Below, one piece after another: positions 20,736 through 34,200 of a DNA stretch of 64,000 nt. This DNA is from Caenorhabditis remanei (lineage: Eukaryota; Nematoda; Chromadorea; Rhabditida; Rhabditidae): positions 620,001-684,000 of the forward strand of contig NC_071332.1 of the NCBI RefSeq assembly GCF_010183535.1, written 5' to 3'. The translations under genes were made by a program, and so were the position numbers. The notes beneath the pieces are model-generated. The model did no database searches and was not told the origin of the DNA. It saw only the letters and a program-made list of their open reading frames with translations. The number at the start of each line of letters is the position of its first letter. The first letter of the stretch is position 1.

Positions 20736-22434
20736 TTCATTTGAAAAATGAAAAATATGATCTAAAATGGTCTTAACTGTTTGCTTTCATATTTTTGAGC
20801 TACCATTAGTAAATATTGATGGCCGAACTCTTACACTCTACCACGCCACAGCTAGTACAGTAAGACCAATGTACTTCTCATCGTATGAAGAACGAGGCTT
20901 CTCCATGTGACTCTTCTCAGAATGAACAGCTTCTTTCCCTTTTTCCCTTTTCTCTCTTTCCCGCCAAATAGAGTTCAATATCTGACATCTCCCTCGCTTA
21001 TGATTTATGACAGTTATGTAGTTTCAAGTTTTGAGTACATCAACATAGCATCTCACCATGGTCTGTGTATGAAGTCACTTGTGGTGTGAAATGACTAAAA
21101 GTGCAACAATGTACATCCATAACCCAAAGTCAGTCTGAACTTTTATAACAAATCAAAAAGCCCCGCGGCGCGAGAAAAAAAACGTCGAAATTCCCCGCTA
21201 TCAAGTGTCACAAGTGGTGTAGCCTTTTCGTGGAAAAAGAAAACCACTCCATTTTTGTGCATGTCTTCTTCTACTTCTTCTTCTTCCACAAAAATCTCTC
21301 GAGGGACCGGACACCCCGGGATTTTTGCTCTTGGCCTGGCTAGCCACATAGTTTTGCCCCCTGAAACTTGGGTGAATACAACAACACAAATACAATTTTT
21401 TTGGTTAAAGTAGTGTTCGTGCTGAAAATTCCGGGAGCTCCAGGCTCCAGGATCGTCGGCTCCGAGTTCTAGGGCCTGGGACCCGCTCCAGCCTCAAGAT
21501 CCCTACCCGTGATAAGAAGCCACCTACTAAAGATCACACAAACGTCATCCATTCCTCACCGTAACCACCTCCTCCCTTCTCACGTCTTCTTCTGGAATCT
21601 ACTATCCGCCGTCCGTCTCCCGGGACCACTGCTCTCATTCAATGCCCATTTATTAGCGGCTTCCTTCTTTCTACTTCTTGTCGCTTTCTCCCTTCCCTTT
21701 TTTTACATTTTTGTTGCCGTTTCCTTCCTAGTTTTATACTCCCCTTACTTTACCATCAATGACCCGAAAACAAGAACATGAAAAAAACGAAAAAATATGT
21801 TGGCAAGGTGTTGTTTTCTCGTCCCTGGTCCCTTGTGCATACTATTTCACCGCGACGCCACGAAACGAAGAAGAACGATTTCCTTGTTTTTTTTGTTTGG
21901 AGGGAAGAAGTTCAGGAATGAAAGTTTGAAGTTGACAACACCACACGGTTTTCATATTTCGAAAGATTCTACTGGAGATTTCTGGATACAGAGTTCTGAA
22001 TCCGTTTCAAGTTTTGACCAAAACAAAAAAAAGTTAGTAATTACTCTCTTAAAACAATCTCATAGATAAAACGCATGTATCTCGGTTCTTATTGATCCAA
22101 AAATATTTCGAATACAGTTTCAGAATCCTCTTGACTTCAGCTTTCCAACCTTATAAATTTCGTTAGAAGCATCTATATTACTTTCAATTTAGACATCATT
22201 TCTGTTCATCTCAACGGTCAAAGTCTCGTTTATTCTCGTCCCATCCAGAGTTCTGTTATATTAATTCACGTTTTTACCCGTTTTTGCGATTTCTAGGACT
22301 ATTATCGTTACATCGCGTTTCAAATTTTGTCATAAGTGTTTTCGAGACCGTACCTATACCATAGTGTTCTATTATACCAACTAGACCATTCTATTTTCGA
22401 AAATTTAGAAATTGGACCTTTACTTATTGTAATA

Positions 22435-22620
22435 CAGCGGCGCGAGGCGTAGGGGCCGCAACGAACAGATTTCAGTTTTTCCGAGTCGCGTTGCGTGCGC
22501 GTCGCGGTTTATAATGAAAATCCTTGACTGTGCAAAATACAAAGTTGGCGTTAATCCAAGTTTTTTTTGGCACCTTTCCAACCGTTGTGAGACGGAGCGC
22601 GTTTTGCTGTGTCGACTTTT
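22435..22620. repeat. CGCGACGCGC-family fold-back element
   Basis: GCGGCGCGAGGCGTAGGGGC followed by CGCAACGAACAG, then GTCGCGTTGCGTGCGCGTCG, similar to 1081-1326. The right side (CCAACCGTTGTGAGACGGAGC) is more diverged. Confidence 0.55.
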
Positions 22621-22934
22621 TAAAAATGTGTGATTTGGGTCTGCATGGATTAAATTTATTTTTGAATTTGCTGAAACTTCCTGTCAAAAATTTTTTCACT
22701 TTATAAATCCAATTACTTTTAAATAATTCCACTTTTACATAAAACAATTTGGAAAATCTTTTTTCTTGAACCTTCAGACCTTGGACGGTACAGAATTTTG
22801 TTTCCTATCAGTCTGAACCTGCCTGAATCTACTTCGCGCTACTAAATCGTCTTTCTTACCGTTTATCAGAGATTCTCGAATCTTCTGAAAAGAAGTCTGG
22901 TCATTTCTGCATCTACTCCGCCTAAGGCTGTTAC

Positions 22935-23212
22935 TTGCGGCAATCGCCGGCAAGCCGGCGCCGCTTATTTTCACGTTAATTGCATGAAAAGCAAGTTCAT
23001 TTCCAAAACTTGCTTCCATCGCCGGTTTTCATTTCCAAACCGGCGTCAAACGCCGCTTTTTTGAGTAGAAAATATACGGAAAATGAATTAAAATGATAAA
23101 AACCGGCGTTAAACGCCGGTTTTAAAAATTGTATTTGCCGCAATCGCCGGTTTCATTTCCGGCGTGGGCGACAATCGCCGGAAATGAAAACGGCGATTGC
23201 CGCCCGAAAACG
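22935..23212. repeat. CGCCGG-rich fold-back repeat
   Basis: Many CAATCGCCGG, AACCGGCGT and AACGCCGGTTTT words in both orientations. 23100-23123 is a near-perfect palindrome around AACCGGCGTTAAACGCCGGT. It is GC-rich against an AT-rich background. Confidence 0.75.
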
Positions 23213-23999
23213 CCTGCTTTAACAGCCCTAACTCCGCCTTGCCTTTTTGAGTTTTCAGAGATTTTCGAAACTTTTGAGCACATAGTTCACCACCACCAAT
23301 GCTCATATATGTATACAACATTTAACCTCATTACACACCCATTCGATCACGTGGGTGTCTTTCTTTCCTTTATCAGATTATTTTCTGAAACCAGTCGAGA
23401 AAAAGTTATTAGTTTATTCTCCTTCCTCAACTGACATCATTTCAAAAGTCTAAGGTTTCATGCATTTTAATCTCATCCCGTGTGTTCCTCTCCTGGCTAA
23501 TCCTCTCCTCCTCTTCTTCTCAGAGTCATTTTTTTTCATCACTACATTCTTCTCTTAATTTACATCTCCCTCTCTCGTACTTCCGTTCACCACCCGGATG
23601 GATTCCCACTATCTGATGGCATCTAGTAGTGCAGAAGCTTTCGACAGAAACACTAAATCTCAAAATATACACGTGCACGTACACAAACACACACTTCCAT
23701 AAATTCTCGTTTCCCGCACAACTCTAATTATCGTTTTTCTTCTTTATTTTGTTCTTTTTTCTTCTTAGTTTTTGAAAAAATAATGTTTTGTTCGCTTTCT
23801 TTCTGAGAATTGTTTTCTGTTTTGATGAAATTATAATAGAAAATTAGACATTTACTCGAGTTCTAGACTTGTACCTACGGGGAAACATAGTAATAAAACT
23901 ACGAAACCTTCGAGAATGTTCTTTCAGTTTCATTTGGAAATCGGCTGCGACAATTTTTGACTTTTCACGATTTTCAGCTCCTATTCTTTATTTTTGTTG

Positions 24000-24900
24000 T
24001 TGACATCTTCTTGATAAATCTCATAGGTTTTGAGATATGCGCCTTTAAAGACAGCTGGCTGAAATTTTTTGAATTTCAACTTGTTTCGTAGACCAAGTCC
24101 CGATCTTTATTTTTGTAGTTGATAACTTTTTGATAGCTCTTCACAATTTTGAGATACAGAGCTTCAAAGATAAGCAATGAGAGAGTGAGAGAGCGCAGAG
24201 AAGTCAGACACTCTCGCTTCTCTGCGCCTTCTTTCTTTTCATCTCTCTAGTTAAAAATGTTTAGAACCGTTGTAAAATATTGCTCTGAATCTCATCAAAA
24301 ATGTGTACGACGGAATTTTTTTGCTGCCTGCTTCTCTTATCAACACATTCAATTCTTTGAAATTTAAAGACATTTATATGTTTCTAATCTAGTTTCCTTT
24401 CTAGCTTACTACTTTAAAAAAAGTTACTAGTTAATGAGAAAAGAGAGCGCAGAGAAACGAGAATGTCTGACTTCTCTGCGTCTCTCACTTCTCCATTTTT
24501 CTTGCTGATCTTTGAAAGCGCATATCTCAAAAGCTAGCAAAGCTAATAAAAAATAGTCAACAGACCCAATGTGCAAAATTTCCAGTAGAATATTTTTGTA
24601 GTTTACAACTTTTTTATTGCTCTTCACGTTCTTGAGATTTGCACGCTCAAAGTTAGCTAGCAGAAGCAAGGAGAGGTGGAGAGCGCAGAGAAACGAGAGT
24701 GTCTGACTTCTCTGCGCCCTCTCTATAGACCTCTCTCACTTTGAAAGCGCGTATCTCAAAGGGTAGAAGTGCTACAAAAAACTTTCAGCTAGTAAAATGT
24801 GCAAAATTTCCTGTAAAAAAATATTTTCAGTTTATGACTTTTGGGTAGAAGTGCTCTTTGGAAAGTTACAGCTCTTAGAAGACCGCCCTTATTAACGCGT
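24000..24900. repeat. Cluster of the GAGATATGCGC / TTCTCTGCG repeat
   Basis: Carries AAAAGCTAGCAAAGCTAATA, TTTTGAGATATGCGCC and GCAGAGAAACGAGA..GACTTCTCTGCG words; 24430-24720 closely resembles 17925-18170. Confidence 0.75.
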
Positions 24901-25999
24901 ATTTCCACTGAATCTATAAAAATCAAACTCATTTTTATACGGTTTCCTCAACAAAAAAGCTGATAACGTCACTCTCTTTCCTCCCATAGTGAAATCTAAA
25001 CATCATTGTGTGAAAGTAAATGAGTCTACTCATCCTCCTTTCTTCAAGAGAGAGAGTGTCTTCACAGCTAATTCGTTCCGAAAAAGAGATTCGGCAAAAC
25101 GATTAAAAGTTGTGGGTCTGCATGTCTGTCTATGTATATATGTGCTGCACACAGAAGACGGAGCAGGCAGCAACACAGAGCATAACAAAGCACGCATGAA
25201 TTGCTGACAAATCTCGGGACATCATCGGATAGCTTCTGCTGCTGACTCTCTGAATTCAATTCGATTTGATGCTATGTCGTCTTCTTATCTTTCTGTTCCT
25301 GTCCTTTTTTATTCGGTTTTCTTCATCTGAAACAGAGAATTTCCGGACGGGAGGCAGGAAAGAGAATCGGATTAAAGACAAACGAGAAGAAGGTCTTTTT
25401 GCGTTCACATTCGATTTAATTGTGGGGGGATTTCTTTTTTATACGAGAAGGCTTCTTTTTAGTCAGAGAAGTGGAAACATCTGAACTTTTAGTTTCACAG
25501 ATTTCAGTTATAACACGATGAATTGCGAAATAAAGGCCTCCTAAACCTTAAAGTGAAAATTTTACAAGGACCTAGTTTTATAGATCAGGGATTAGTTGGC
25601 TTCTTACTCCAAATATCACAGTTATCAAATTTATATTGTAGAAAACTTGGAACGCTTTCAATTCCAATAAATTTTGTATCACAAATTATATTCTGGCTAA
25701 AATTAGGATGACTTGATACCTGCTCAGTAAAAAATGAACAAACTTACCCTGTAAGCTTTTCAACTCCGTTTTCCTCCACATTCAAAGTTTTTGTATAAGT
25801 GAAGTTATTGCTAGGCAAATCCTCATTTTTGCTTTATGTCAAAAAAGCGTGATGTCCAACGTAATAGACACAAAATTGAGATTGAATATAAAAATCACCA
25901 AGAATCGCCCTGAATATCGAAAACGCTAAACCTGTCAGAGCTCGTCCCGAGGTCCGTATAGTTTCACCCGTTTCAAAAATACGATATTTGTGTAGATCA

Positions 26000-26240
26000 T
26001 AAAGTGAGCTTCATCTTTGCAGTTGACATTTTTTTGATAGCTTTTCAGGGTTTTGAGATATGCGCCTTTAAAGATAGCTTACTGAAGAAGCGAGAGAGGA
26101 AAGACGCAGAGAAGTCAGTCACCCTCGTCTCTCTGCGTCTCTACCTTCCTCCTCATTTCAGGTACCTGTTTTTAAAGACTCCTATCTCAGAAAGGTGAAA
26201 CGTTATCGAAAAATTTTCAACAACAAAAATGAAGCACTAG
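26000..26240. repeat. Copy of the GAGATATGCGC / TTCTCTGCG repeat
   Basis: TTTGAGATATGCGCCTTTAA near 26053, then GACGCAGAGAAGTCAG and CTCTGCGTCTCT, then a reversed arm ending in CAACAAAAATGAAG. Confidence 0.65.
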
Positions 26241-27189
26241 ATTTGATCTATACGACGAATGTAATTTTGAAAAAATGTGAGTTTTTATTAAAGGGTCTTA
26301 TGAAGGTAAACATTAACAGATGGGTTCTGAGAGACGTCGCCGTGGTATATGATCTTAGAACTTTCAAACTTTCTCATTCTCAACAAAAAAGTGATTTTTT
26401 GACCAAAAAATGGAAACAAAAACATCGATGTATGTACATAGCTAAAAGCAACTTCCGTTTGTTGTGATTTTCTATAAAACGAACCCAATTATTTTCCTAT
26501 TTCCCATTCCAAAACTATCTTTCCTCACTCATAATGAGCGCCCATTTTATGCAGGAGATGCTCGATATCCCAGCTTCTCTCTTTTTTTCATTAATTCATC
26601 GGAACTCATCAAAAGTCATTATAATTATTCTCATCACTCATTCATGCAAATGATGAGGAAGGGTCTCTGCCCTTCGTATAACTAAGTATACATTTATTCA
26701 AAAGTTTTTTTCTTTTTTTCAGTAGTTTCAAGCAACCATTTCTGGTCTTTAATTTCTTCCGACTTCTCCCACACCTTTTGTTTTTTTTGTCTTTTGTTTT
26801 CTTTTTCTCGCTTTATGCGAGATAATTGTCTCCCTCCCACAACTTTTCGCGAAAAAACGAAAACTGGCTCATTATTATCCCCTTCTGGATTAGTTTTCTC
26901 CTTACAATTGAGAATCTTCCGTGTCTTTTCACAATCAATCCTTCTCTCTTTCACGATGAATCGGTCAGTGCCACGCAGCGTCCTTTTTTACTATTTATAG
27001 AGGGGGATGCGGATCCATTGCAATTGTTATGCAAACGTAGTCGGGGTGGCTCTTCATTTTGGAATTCGATACCTGCGAAATATGGAAATAGGGGGAGTTG
27101 GTTGAAATAAATGCAGTCTCGGAAAAAGTTCATAAAAACAGGTTTATTCGTCTGGCGGAAATCTGAAAAGCGCACGCTGTTTCATAATA

Positions 27190-27720
27190 TTCTTGAGAGT
27201 GCGGTAGAGCGAGGTTCAGCATTTCTTCAGAAAAATTTCCCGGAAAATCTTTTTTGTATTTTCCAGAGTTATTCTTAACAGTTTTCATTAAATTAAATTT
27301 GAAAGAAACACGGCACGCTTACGCTTTTTACATTTAAAAAAAAAACAATTTCCGAAAAATTTCGTCTCGGACTTTTGTGCTGTTGGAATTGTTCAAATTT
27401 CAAATCGCCGCGCAAGCATATTTTGCAATCGTGCTCTATCGAAATCTCTTCAAAACCCAGTAGCTACAATTTCCTAGCTATATGCTTCGGTAGAGCGCGA
27501 TTGCTCCCTACATTCAAGTCCAGTAATAATTTCATTGAAAAAACCTCTTCTTCTGTCTGCGTCTCTCTACAGCTCCTTTCTTTTGTTGGAATCTGGTAGA
27601 GCGCAATTTCCACTGACTAGTCGAACATCTGTTGGACTACGGAAATGGTCATTCTGTTGTCTGCGTCTCTGCCAGGCCGACATATGTTCGATAGAGCGCG
27701 ATTGCTGTCTCACTGGATCT
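27190..27720. repeat. Cluster of GTAGAGCGC / GCGCTCTACC repeats
   Basis: At least five GTAGAGCG or GCTCTATCG cores (near 27201, 27432, 27490, 27596 and 27691) in both orientations, with CTGCGTCTCT words between. These look like nested or decayed members of the small MITE family. Confidence 0.6.
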
Positions 27721-28278
27721 GCCATACAACGCCTATCACCTCTCTTCTCCCTTCTTACTTACCATGTATTTTCCAAGATAATTTTTGATTCTTTTCGAAA
27801 GTTCAAAATGCGACCTGACCTACTGACTATTCTCTAACTCTCTCCTCTCTTTTCATTTTGCACCCCCCCCCCCTTTTCACCTCCTGAGAGCAATTGAAAA
27901 AGAATGTACCTGTCCTTCTCCACCCAAATTGACGCCTCCCACTCGGTTTTTTTGCTCCGTTTTCTATTTCTCTTCTTTCCCTCCCGATCTCCAGCAGACT
28001 GAACAAACTGAGTTTCAAGTACACTTTTTCCATCTTTCCGGTGTCTCTAAAAATATTCCAATTGTAGATATTAATTATTCATGACGTCGTGTGGTCCCCC
28101 CGCCCTGTTGGCTTTATCTTCCGATTTGTGCCCTCCTCCCCCCTCACTTTTCCTTTTTTCGCTTTTTAATGGAACTCCCTTTCTCCTCCTTCTTCCCACT
28201 TCTCCCCGTTTCCCCCCCCCACATGCTCTTCTGCTGCTCCAGCATCCAATATTTCGTCCAGTTCCAGATGCGACAAAA

Positions 28279-31200
28279 ATGAGACGAAAGTTCGATGATA
28301 CTGGACAATGGTTTACAATAGCTTGCTTCTTCATATTCTTCAGTTTAGTAGACTCAATTATTTTGACAGGCGCACCGGATTCTTATGCGAGGTAAGTGTC
28401 TCTGAGATGTTGTTTTACCATACATCTGCTTGTAGGTACCCAAAATGGGCGCACTCATTCGAGAACTCGTTGTCGATGGAGTTGAAGACACGGCAGTCCG
28501 ATGGGATGTTACTGTATACCGACGATGGAGGGACTCATGGAAATTTTTATTCGTTGACGGTGGTGGAGGGGCACATTCAGTTAGACTTCAGGTAGGGGAT
28601 ACCTCAATATCGGATTGTAAAAATTTTTAATTCATTGTAAAGATCGCGTCTAGAGCTTTATTTTTGTAGTTGACAGTTTTTTGGTAGCTCTTCCCGCTTT
28701 TGAGATAGGAGCCCTCAAAAATAAGCGCCGAAACGCAAAGAGGGAGACGCAGAGAAGTGAGACCCTCTAGCTTCTCTGCGCTTCCAGCAGATCGCCTTTA
28801 GAAGTGCATATCTCAAAAGCTTGAAGAGCAATCAAAAACTTGTTAACTATAAAAAAAAATCTACGTAAAATTTTACATAATTTGTTACACTTTTTGAAAA
28901 TTTCTCTGCGCTTTCTTCCTCTCCGATCAAATTTCAAAGATGCATATCTCAAAACATTTGAAGAGCTATCAAAAAGTTGTCAACTACAAAAATAAAGTTC
29001 TAGACGCGATCTTTACAGCGAACTAAAAATTTTTACAAATGGGTGATGCGATCTCAAACATTCCCAGCTACCCTTCTGTATAATTGATTTGTTTTTCAGG
29101 TTAGGTGACAATTCAAACGAATTCGGCCAACGTCGACCAGTCAACACTATCCGGATAGAAGAGGTGGGTCATTCATTTCTAAAGTTTAGAATATTATGAC
29201 CAACCATTAGTCTACTCCATCATTTCCGGACTTCCTTTTCTTCCGTTTTCTCTATTTATACCCAACGGTCATAAATCTGCGAATCAAGTTATCTCCCGAC
29301 ACGTCTCTTTCCTTCTCTCTCAGTGTTCTTTGAGCAGTCCCGCCGCCATTCTCAAAACCCATATATTTTATACTTTAAGTGAGCTCCGAGAGCACGTCCC
29401 AAAGGGGTTTGAAGATTTTTAAGGAGAGAACAAGTGTCAGAGTTGTGTAGTGTTGCATAATAGTTCTGGAAACCTTCTTGGAGATAGGGATTCTACATAA
29501 AACGAGTTTCAGGTACGAATCGACGACGACAAATGGCACACGCTGACGATATTCCAGTCATGGGAGAATGTAAAGTTAGAGTTGGATTACACGTTGGTCT
29601 TCAAGATTCTGAATCAGCGAAGTTTTGTGTTCGGGAACATTCTGAAGAACTCGGATGTTTTCATCGGAGGATTGCCACCGGTGAGTTTGTAGATTTACCG
29701 CGTAAATCGACATTTAGGGTCGAACGGGAGGCCTAGGTGTCTAAGACCTTCAGTTACCGTATTAAGGCGCAGACCATTCGGCTAAGTGGGTTCATGCAAA
29801 CGTGGTCTGTTGAGACCATGCAAGTCTGCTCTACCAAATTGTCTACAGAGCGCAAACGTACTTTGCTAACTGCGGTAGAGACGCCCAAGCAAACGCGCTC
29901 TATGGAGATCAAGTAGAACTTCTGCTTCTATGTATGTGCCTCGCTCCTCCGACGTTTCTGATTAGAGCGCATTTACCTCTCCACTAAGTTTCAGAACATG
30001 CATATGCTGCCAGTGATGTCCTCTCCACTGCGTCGCTATTCCCGTCACCTGGCCGTCAACGTGCGCAACCTGATGTATCGCCAATATCCCCAAGGTATGT
30101 AAATGAGCTCGACCCGTTTGCTCGCAACACTTTCAGCTTCTTCCCTGTCTTAAGACTTGACCAAGTTGAACGAGATAATGAAATCGTTGAAGAGTAAGAC
30201 ACACATACACTGAAACACACACACCCTGATTCCTCTCATTAGTTTATTTATATGGATATGAATATGTATAATTCCTTCTCACTTTTTATATATGTGTGTG
30301 CACATAATCACTGACCTTTCTTTAGAGAGTGTGTGTGTGCTCATTTGAAATGTAGCTCTGTTGTGATATTGGGATATAGAGGGGGACTAAAGAAGAAAAA
30401 AAAAAAGGAAAATATTATTCAGGTGTCACGTCGCCACAACTTCTGGAGTCGGTGGGAACACGCACCAATGAAGACGACCATTGCAAATCGAAATCCGTTT
30501 GTTTTTCCATTTTAGATATTCTGAAGGCCAATTGTATTCAGATGTCGTCACGCGAGCAATTCGTGTGTCAGAACGACGGTGAATGCTATTCGGCGAACGA
30601 TGGACCGCACTGCGATTGCCAGTTTTCGGATCATGACGGAAGGAATTGTGAAATTGGTATGAGCCTCTTTTTGATTCTCATTCCCAGATTCTGACGGCAA
30701 AATAAGGAAATAGAAAAGAGAAAAAGGAAGAGATAGAATAAAGAAGAGGTCAAAAATTAAAACTTATTTTCGGTTACAGAGAAAAACGACGGTGAGCTGA
30801 CTTTCGGAGGCGATGAGTGGGTTGGATACGATGTTTCGATGAATATCTCAGCGGCCGTCCGGGCAAAAAAGGAGAATTTGACACTGACTTTCAAGACGGT
30901 TCATGGGACGTCGATGTTGTTTTATGCGGGGGATGAGAAGGTATGGGCTCGAAACGGGATGTCGTTGTTTTTGTAGCAGACTATAGATAGGGTGAGAAGA
31001 GGTCGTAGCTCTCATAACTCTAAAAAGTTTCAAGATATGTGACTTTGAGTATTTTGGTGAAACAGAGCGCGCAGAGAAATTAGAGTGTCTGACTTCTCTG
31101 CGCCTCTTTAAAAAGGTCAATTTCTGGAGGATCTCTTTTTTAGAGGTATCTTTGACTAACCCACAAAAAATTTTGTATGGACCATACAGATTTGAAAAAT

Positions 31201-34200
31201 AACTTCATTTTCGTAGTTGACAACTTTTTGTACGGGCAATCCCTAACAAGTTACATATCGACAAAGTAATTTCTCTCTCAAATCTACAAATTTCAATGCA
31301 AACTGTGCGATTGTCTTAAAATGACCATAACTCTCTAGGGAGTGTCTATACGGAAAAGTTATCAACTACAAAAATGGAGCTCTGCTTTTGATATGTATGA
31401 TCCATTAAAAAATTTATTTGGTGGGACAATCAGTGATACCGTAACACCTCTCATGATTCCGAAAAGTTTCAAGATATTATAAATTCACAGTCTGCCGCAG
31501 TAGGGTGCAGTGTCTGACTTCTCTTTTCCTCTTTTCTGCGACAATGCGCCATATCTCAAAAGCTAAAAGAGCTGTCAAAAAGTTGTTAACTGGTAATCTG
31601 TGCAGAATTTTTTTAGTTGACTTTCATTGTTGACAACTTTTTGATAGCTCTGCCAGATTTTGAGATATGCGCCTTCTGAATTAGTTTGGAGAGTAAGAGA
31701 GCCCAGGGAAGTTAGAGTGTCTGAGTTCTCCGCGCCTCTGTCGTCTTCCCGCTAAAGACTTCTAGATCTGTTATTTTCCACTTCCAGAGCTATCTCCACC
31801 TTATGCTCCAAGACGGTGCAATAATCGCTTCCTCGAAATTCGACGGCTCTGATGCTCGAATCATCCGAATGTTCAACTCGTTCCCGTCTCAACGATACGA
31901 CGACGACTCTTGGCATACCATTGTTCTAGAAAGATCTCTTCAGATGGTAAGCCAGGTCTCCCCACCACTCCTTCATACAGGGTTCACCAGTCAACACCAC
32001 CCAAAAAATTCATTCACATGGTCCTTAGTTATAGTCCCCCCGTCTAATTTACATAGCAGATCTATAAAAACTCAAAACAAAGGGTTTTAGCATTCGGAGG
32101 AGATGGTGGCGATCCATGTAAGTTTAAGTGTGTCCACGAGAGAAATCTGCGGATATCGAGAGATCGAAAGAGAGAAATAGCACGAGCTTATCCCACACTC
32201 TCACCCTTTTTTATACTTTTTGGCAGACCTGTTTGCAGTTCCGCTGTGTCTTCCAAACAAACGCTTTCCCTCAATTTTTAGTTTTTTTTTCTTCCAGAAA
32301 AATCCCGATTTTTCCTTCTCGGTTCACCCGCATGACTCTTTTCCTCCCTTTTTCTATTTTCGCCAGAACAATGTCCGTTTCGATAAGCACAGCAGCAGAC
32401 AACCTGATTAATAGATGGCGAGTGCGCTCTAATGATAATTAGAGAACACGCGCCAAGCTCTTGTCCTACTTTGATAAACGTGCTCTACCGGAACTCATTC
32501 CAATGGATTCTGTTAGAGCGCACTTGTCATACCAATAGATCAGAAATTCACGCACACATGGCCGCTCTGAAAAAGTTTGCAGTTTTCATTTTCCAGCAAA
32601 TTCTCTCTTCCTTTGTTCCAATCAATTCACATTTCCAACTTTTTCCCTTCTACGTTGTGAAATCTTACAGAAAAGGTGTATTAGGGGAGGATCGTGGCCT
32701 AGAAACCCAAATTCGGAACACTAGTCCCTGACTAGTTTTGTGTTTTCTAGGCTACCAAAAACAACCCTAATACACCTCTAACCGTACAGCAGCCAACCTC
32801 ATTCTTTTCAGATGACGCTCATAGTCGATGGCCGAAGAGACGAGATCCGTCAGTACGCCCCTGAACTTGACTGGATTTCCAACTCCTTTGCATACCTTGG
32901 ATCAATCCCAAAACACAATCCATCCAAAGAAGTCAACCGTGTCTCATTTCGAGGTTGCATGAAAAAAGTGCGCTATGATGTCGACGCGACCCGCGTACTA
33001 TTTGTGAACCTCGCCGATCAGAGCTACGGAGGAAGTGTCGTCAAAACCGGTGGAGATCTGTCGTATTCCTGCAAGAATCCATCACAAAGGTCGGATGTTT
33101 TATCGTTTTCGGATACCTCGAGCTACCTGACACTGCCAAGGTGGAATAGTTTGTCGAGTGGGAGTTTGTGTAAGTCTCACAAGGGAAGTCTTTGGAGACG
33201 TGGCTTTCAAAGGATCTATAAATTTGGTCATAGGTACTTTCTACTACGGGGAGTAGACTTCGCTTGAAAGCTCATACCTCGGCTCGCAGAGTCATTCAGC
33301 CGGTTTTAATGACAGAAGTGGACTCCTTGTAGTAGAAAGTACCTATGACCAAATTTAAAGATCCTTTGAAAACCGGGTCTCCAAAGACTTTCCTTGTCAG
33401 CACCCAATAGTCATCCCGTCATTAAAAATTTCTAGCCTTCCACTTCCGCACTACCTCCCCTGATGGCTTGATCCTTTACCATGGTGTCATGCAGCATAAC
33501 GCAACGGACTACGTCGCTTTCGAACTAATCGATAGTCATCTCTTCATGATAATCAATCTGGGATCCGGAGTGGTCAGACTGCAAACAACTGCAATAAAAG
33601 TCAGTGATGGAGAGTGGCATCATGTGCAACTGGATAGATTATCAAGAACTGGAAGTGTGATAGTGGATGCCATCAAGATAGACTTCAGTACTCCAGGAGT
33701 GTCGGCCAACCTTATTATTGACGACCCAATATTTATCGGCAATGTTCCAAATAACTCACTAGCCTACCCACCATCAATCTGGTCTATCACTCTGCAAAAA
33801 GGTTACACAGGATGCATCAAGAATATCAGGCTGAATGGGGTATCTGCAAAGATCGCTCAACAATTCGAAACTTCCAACTCAACTGGAATAGAGCTCGGTT
33901 GCGCTTTGTCAAATGAGCTGGACATCTGTGAACCGAATCCATGCCAAAATTTCGGGCGGTGCAGTAGGAACTTGAATTCGTTTGAGTGTGACTGCTCGAA
34001 CACTAACTTTGAAGGAAAACGATGCGAGATTGGTAAGATAATTGAGAAGGCAAGTACGCTCCAATGATAAACATTCAGAACAAACCGCCGTGGAAGTAGA
34101 TGGTGATGAATCAAAGGTTCATGTCCTGGCGCATACTAAAGTGTCACAGGTGGAACATATCCAGATTCGGTTTCGGGTAAGAAAACTAGAGCACATTAGA

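Larger units (their letters stand above)
16775..28278. other. 11.5 kb intergenic region between lig-1 and nrx-1; no gene supported
   Basis: I find no exon chain, rRNA or tRNA that I can support. The stretch holds many dispersed repeats (listed separately), polypyrimidine tracts, a CT microsatellite at 18681-18707 and poly-C runs (near 19889 and 27863). It probably contains the main nrx-1 promoter and enhancers, since nrx-1 starts at 28279 and is a large neuronal gene; that is inference. Unannotated noncoding RNAs cannot be excluded. Confidence 0.6.
30780..34032 (+). other. nrx-1: nrx-1 exons 7-10: LNS2, LNS3 and EGF2
   Basis: Exons 7-9 form LNS2 (LTLTFKTVHGTSMLFYAGDE, DDDSWHTIVLERSLQ, FRGCMKKVRYD). 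Exons 9-10 form LNS3 (SLSFHFRTTSPDGLILYHG, DGEWHHVQLDRLSRTG, GYTGCIKNIRLNG). EGF2 follows (DICEPNPCQNFGRCSR, FECDCSNTNFEGKRCEI). The LNS2/LNS3 boundary is interrupted by the intron 33170-33435, a fold-back element. Confidence 0.85.

Noticed and set aside
30515..30520. Possible intron within nrx-1 exon 6 (GTTTGTTTTTCCATTTTAG)
   Set aside because: It would be only 19 bases, below any functional worm intron, and the frame is open through it.
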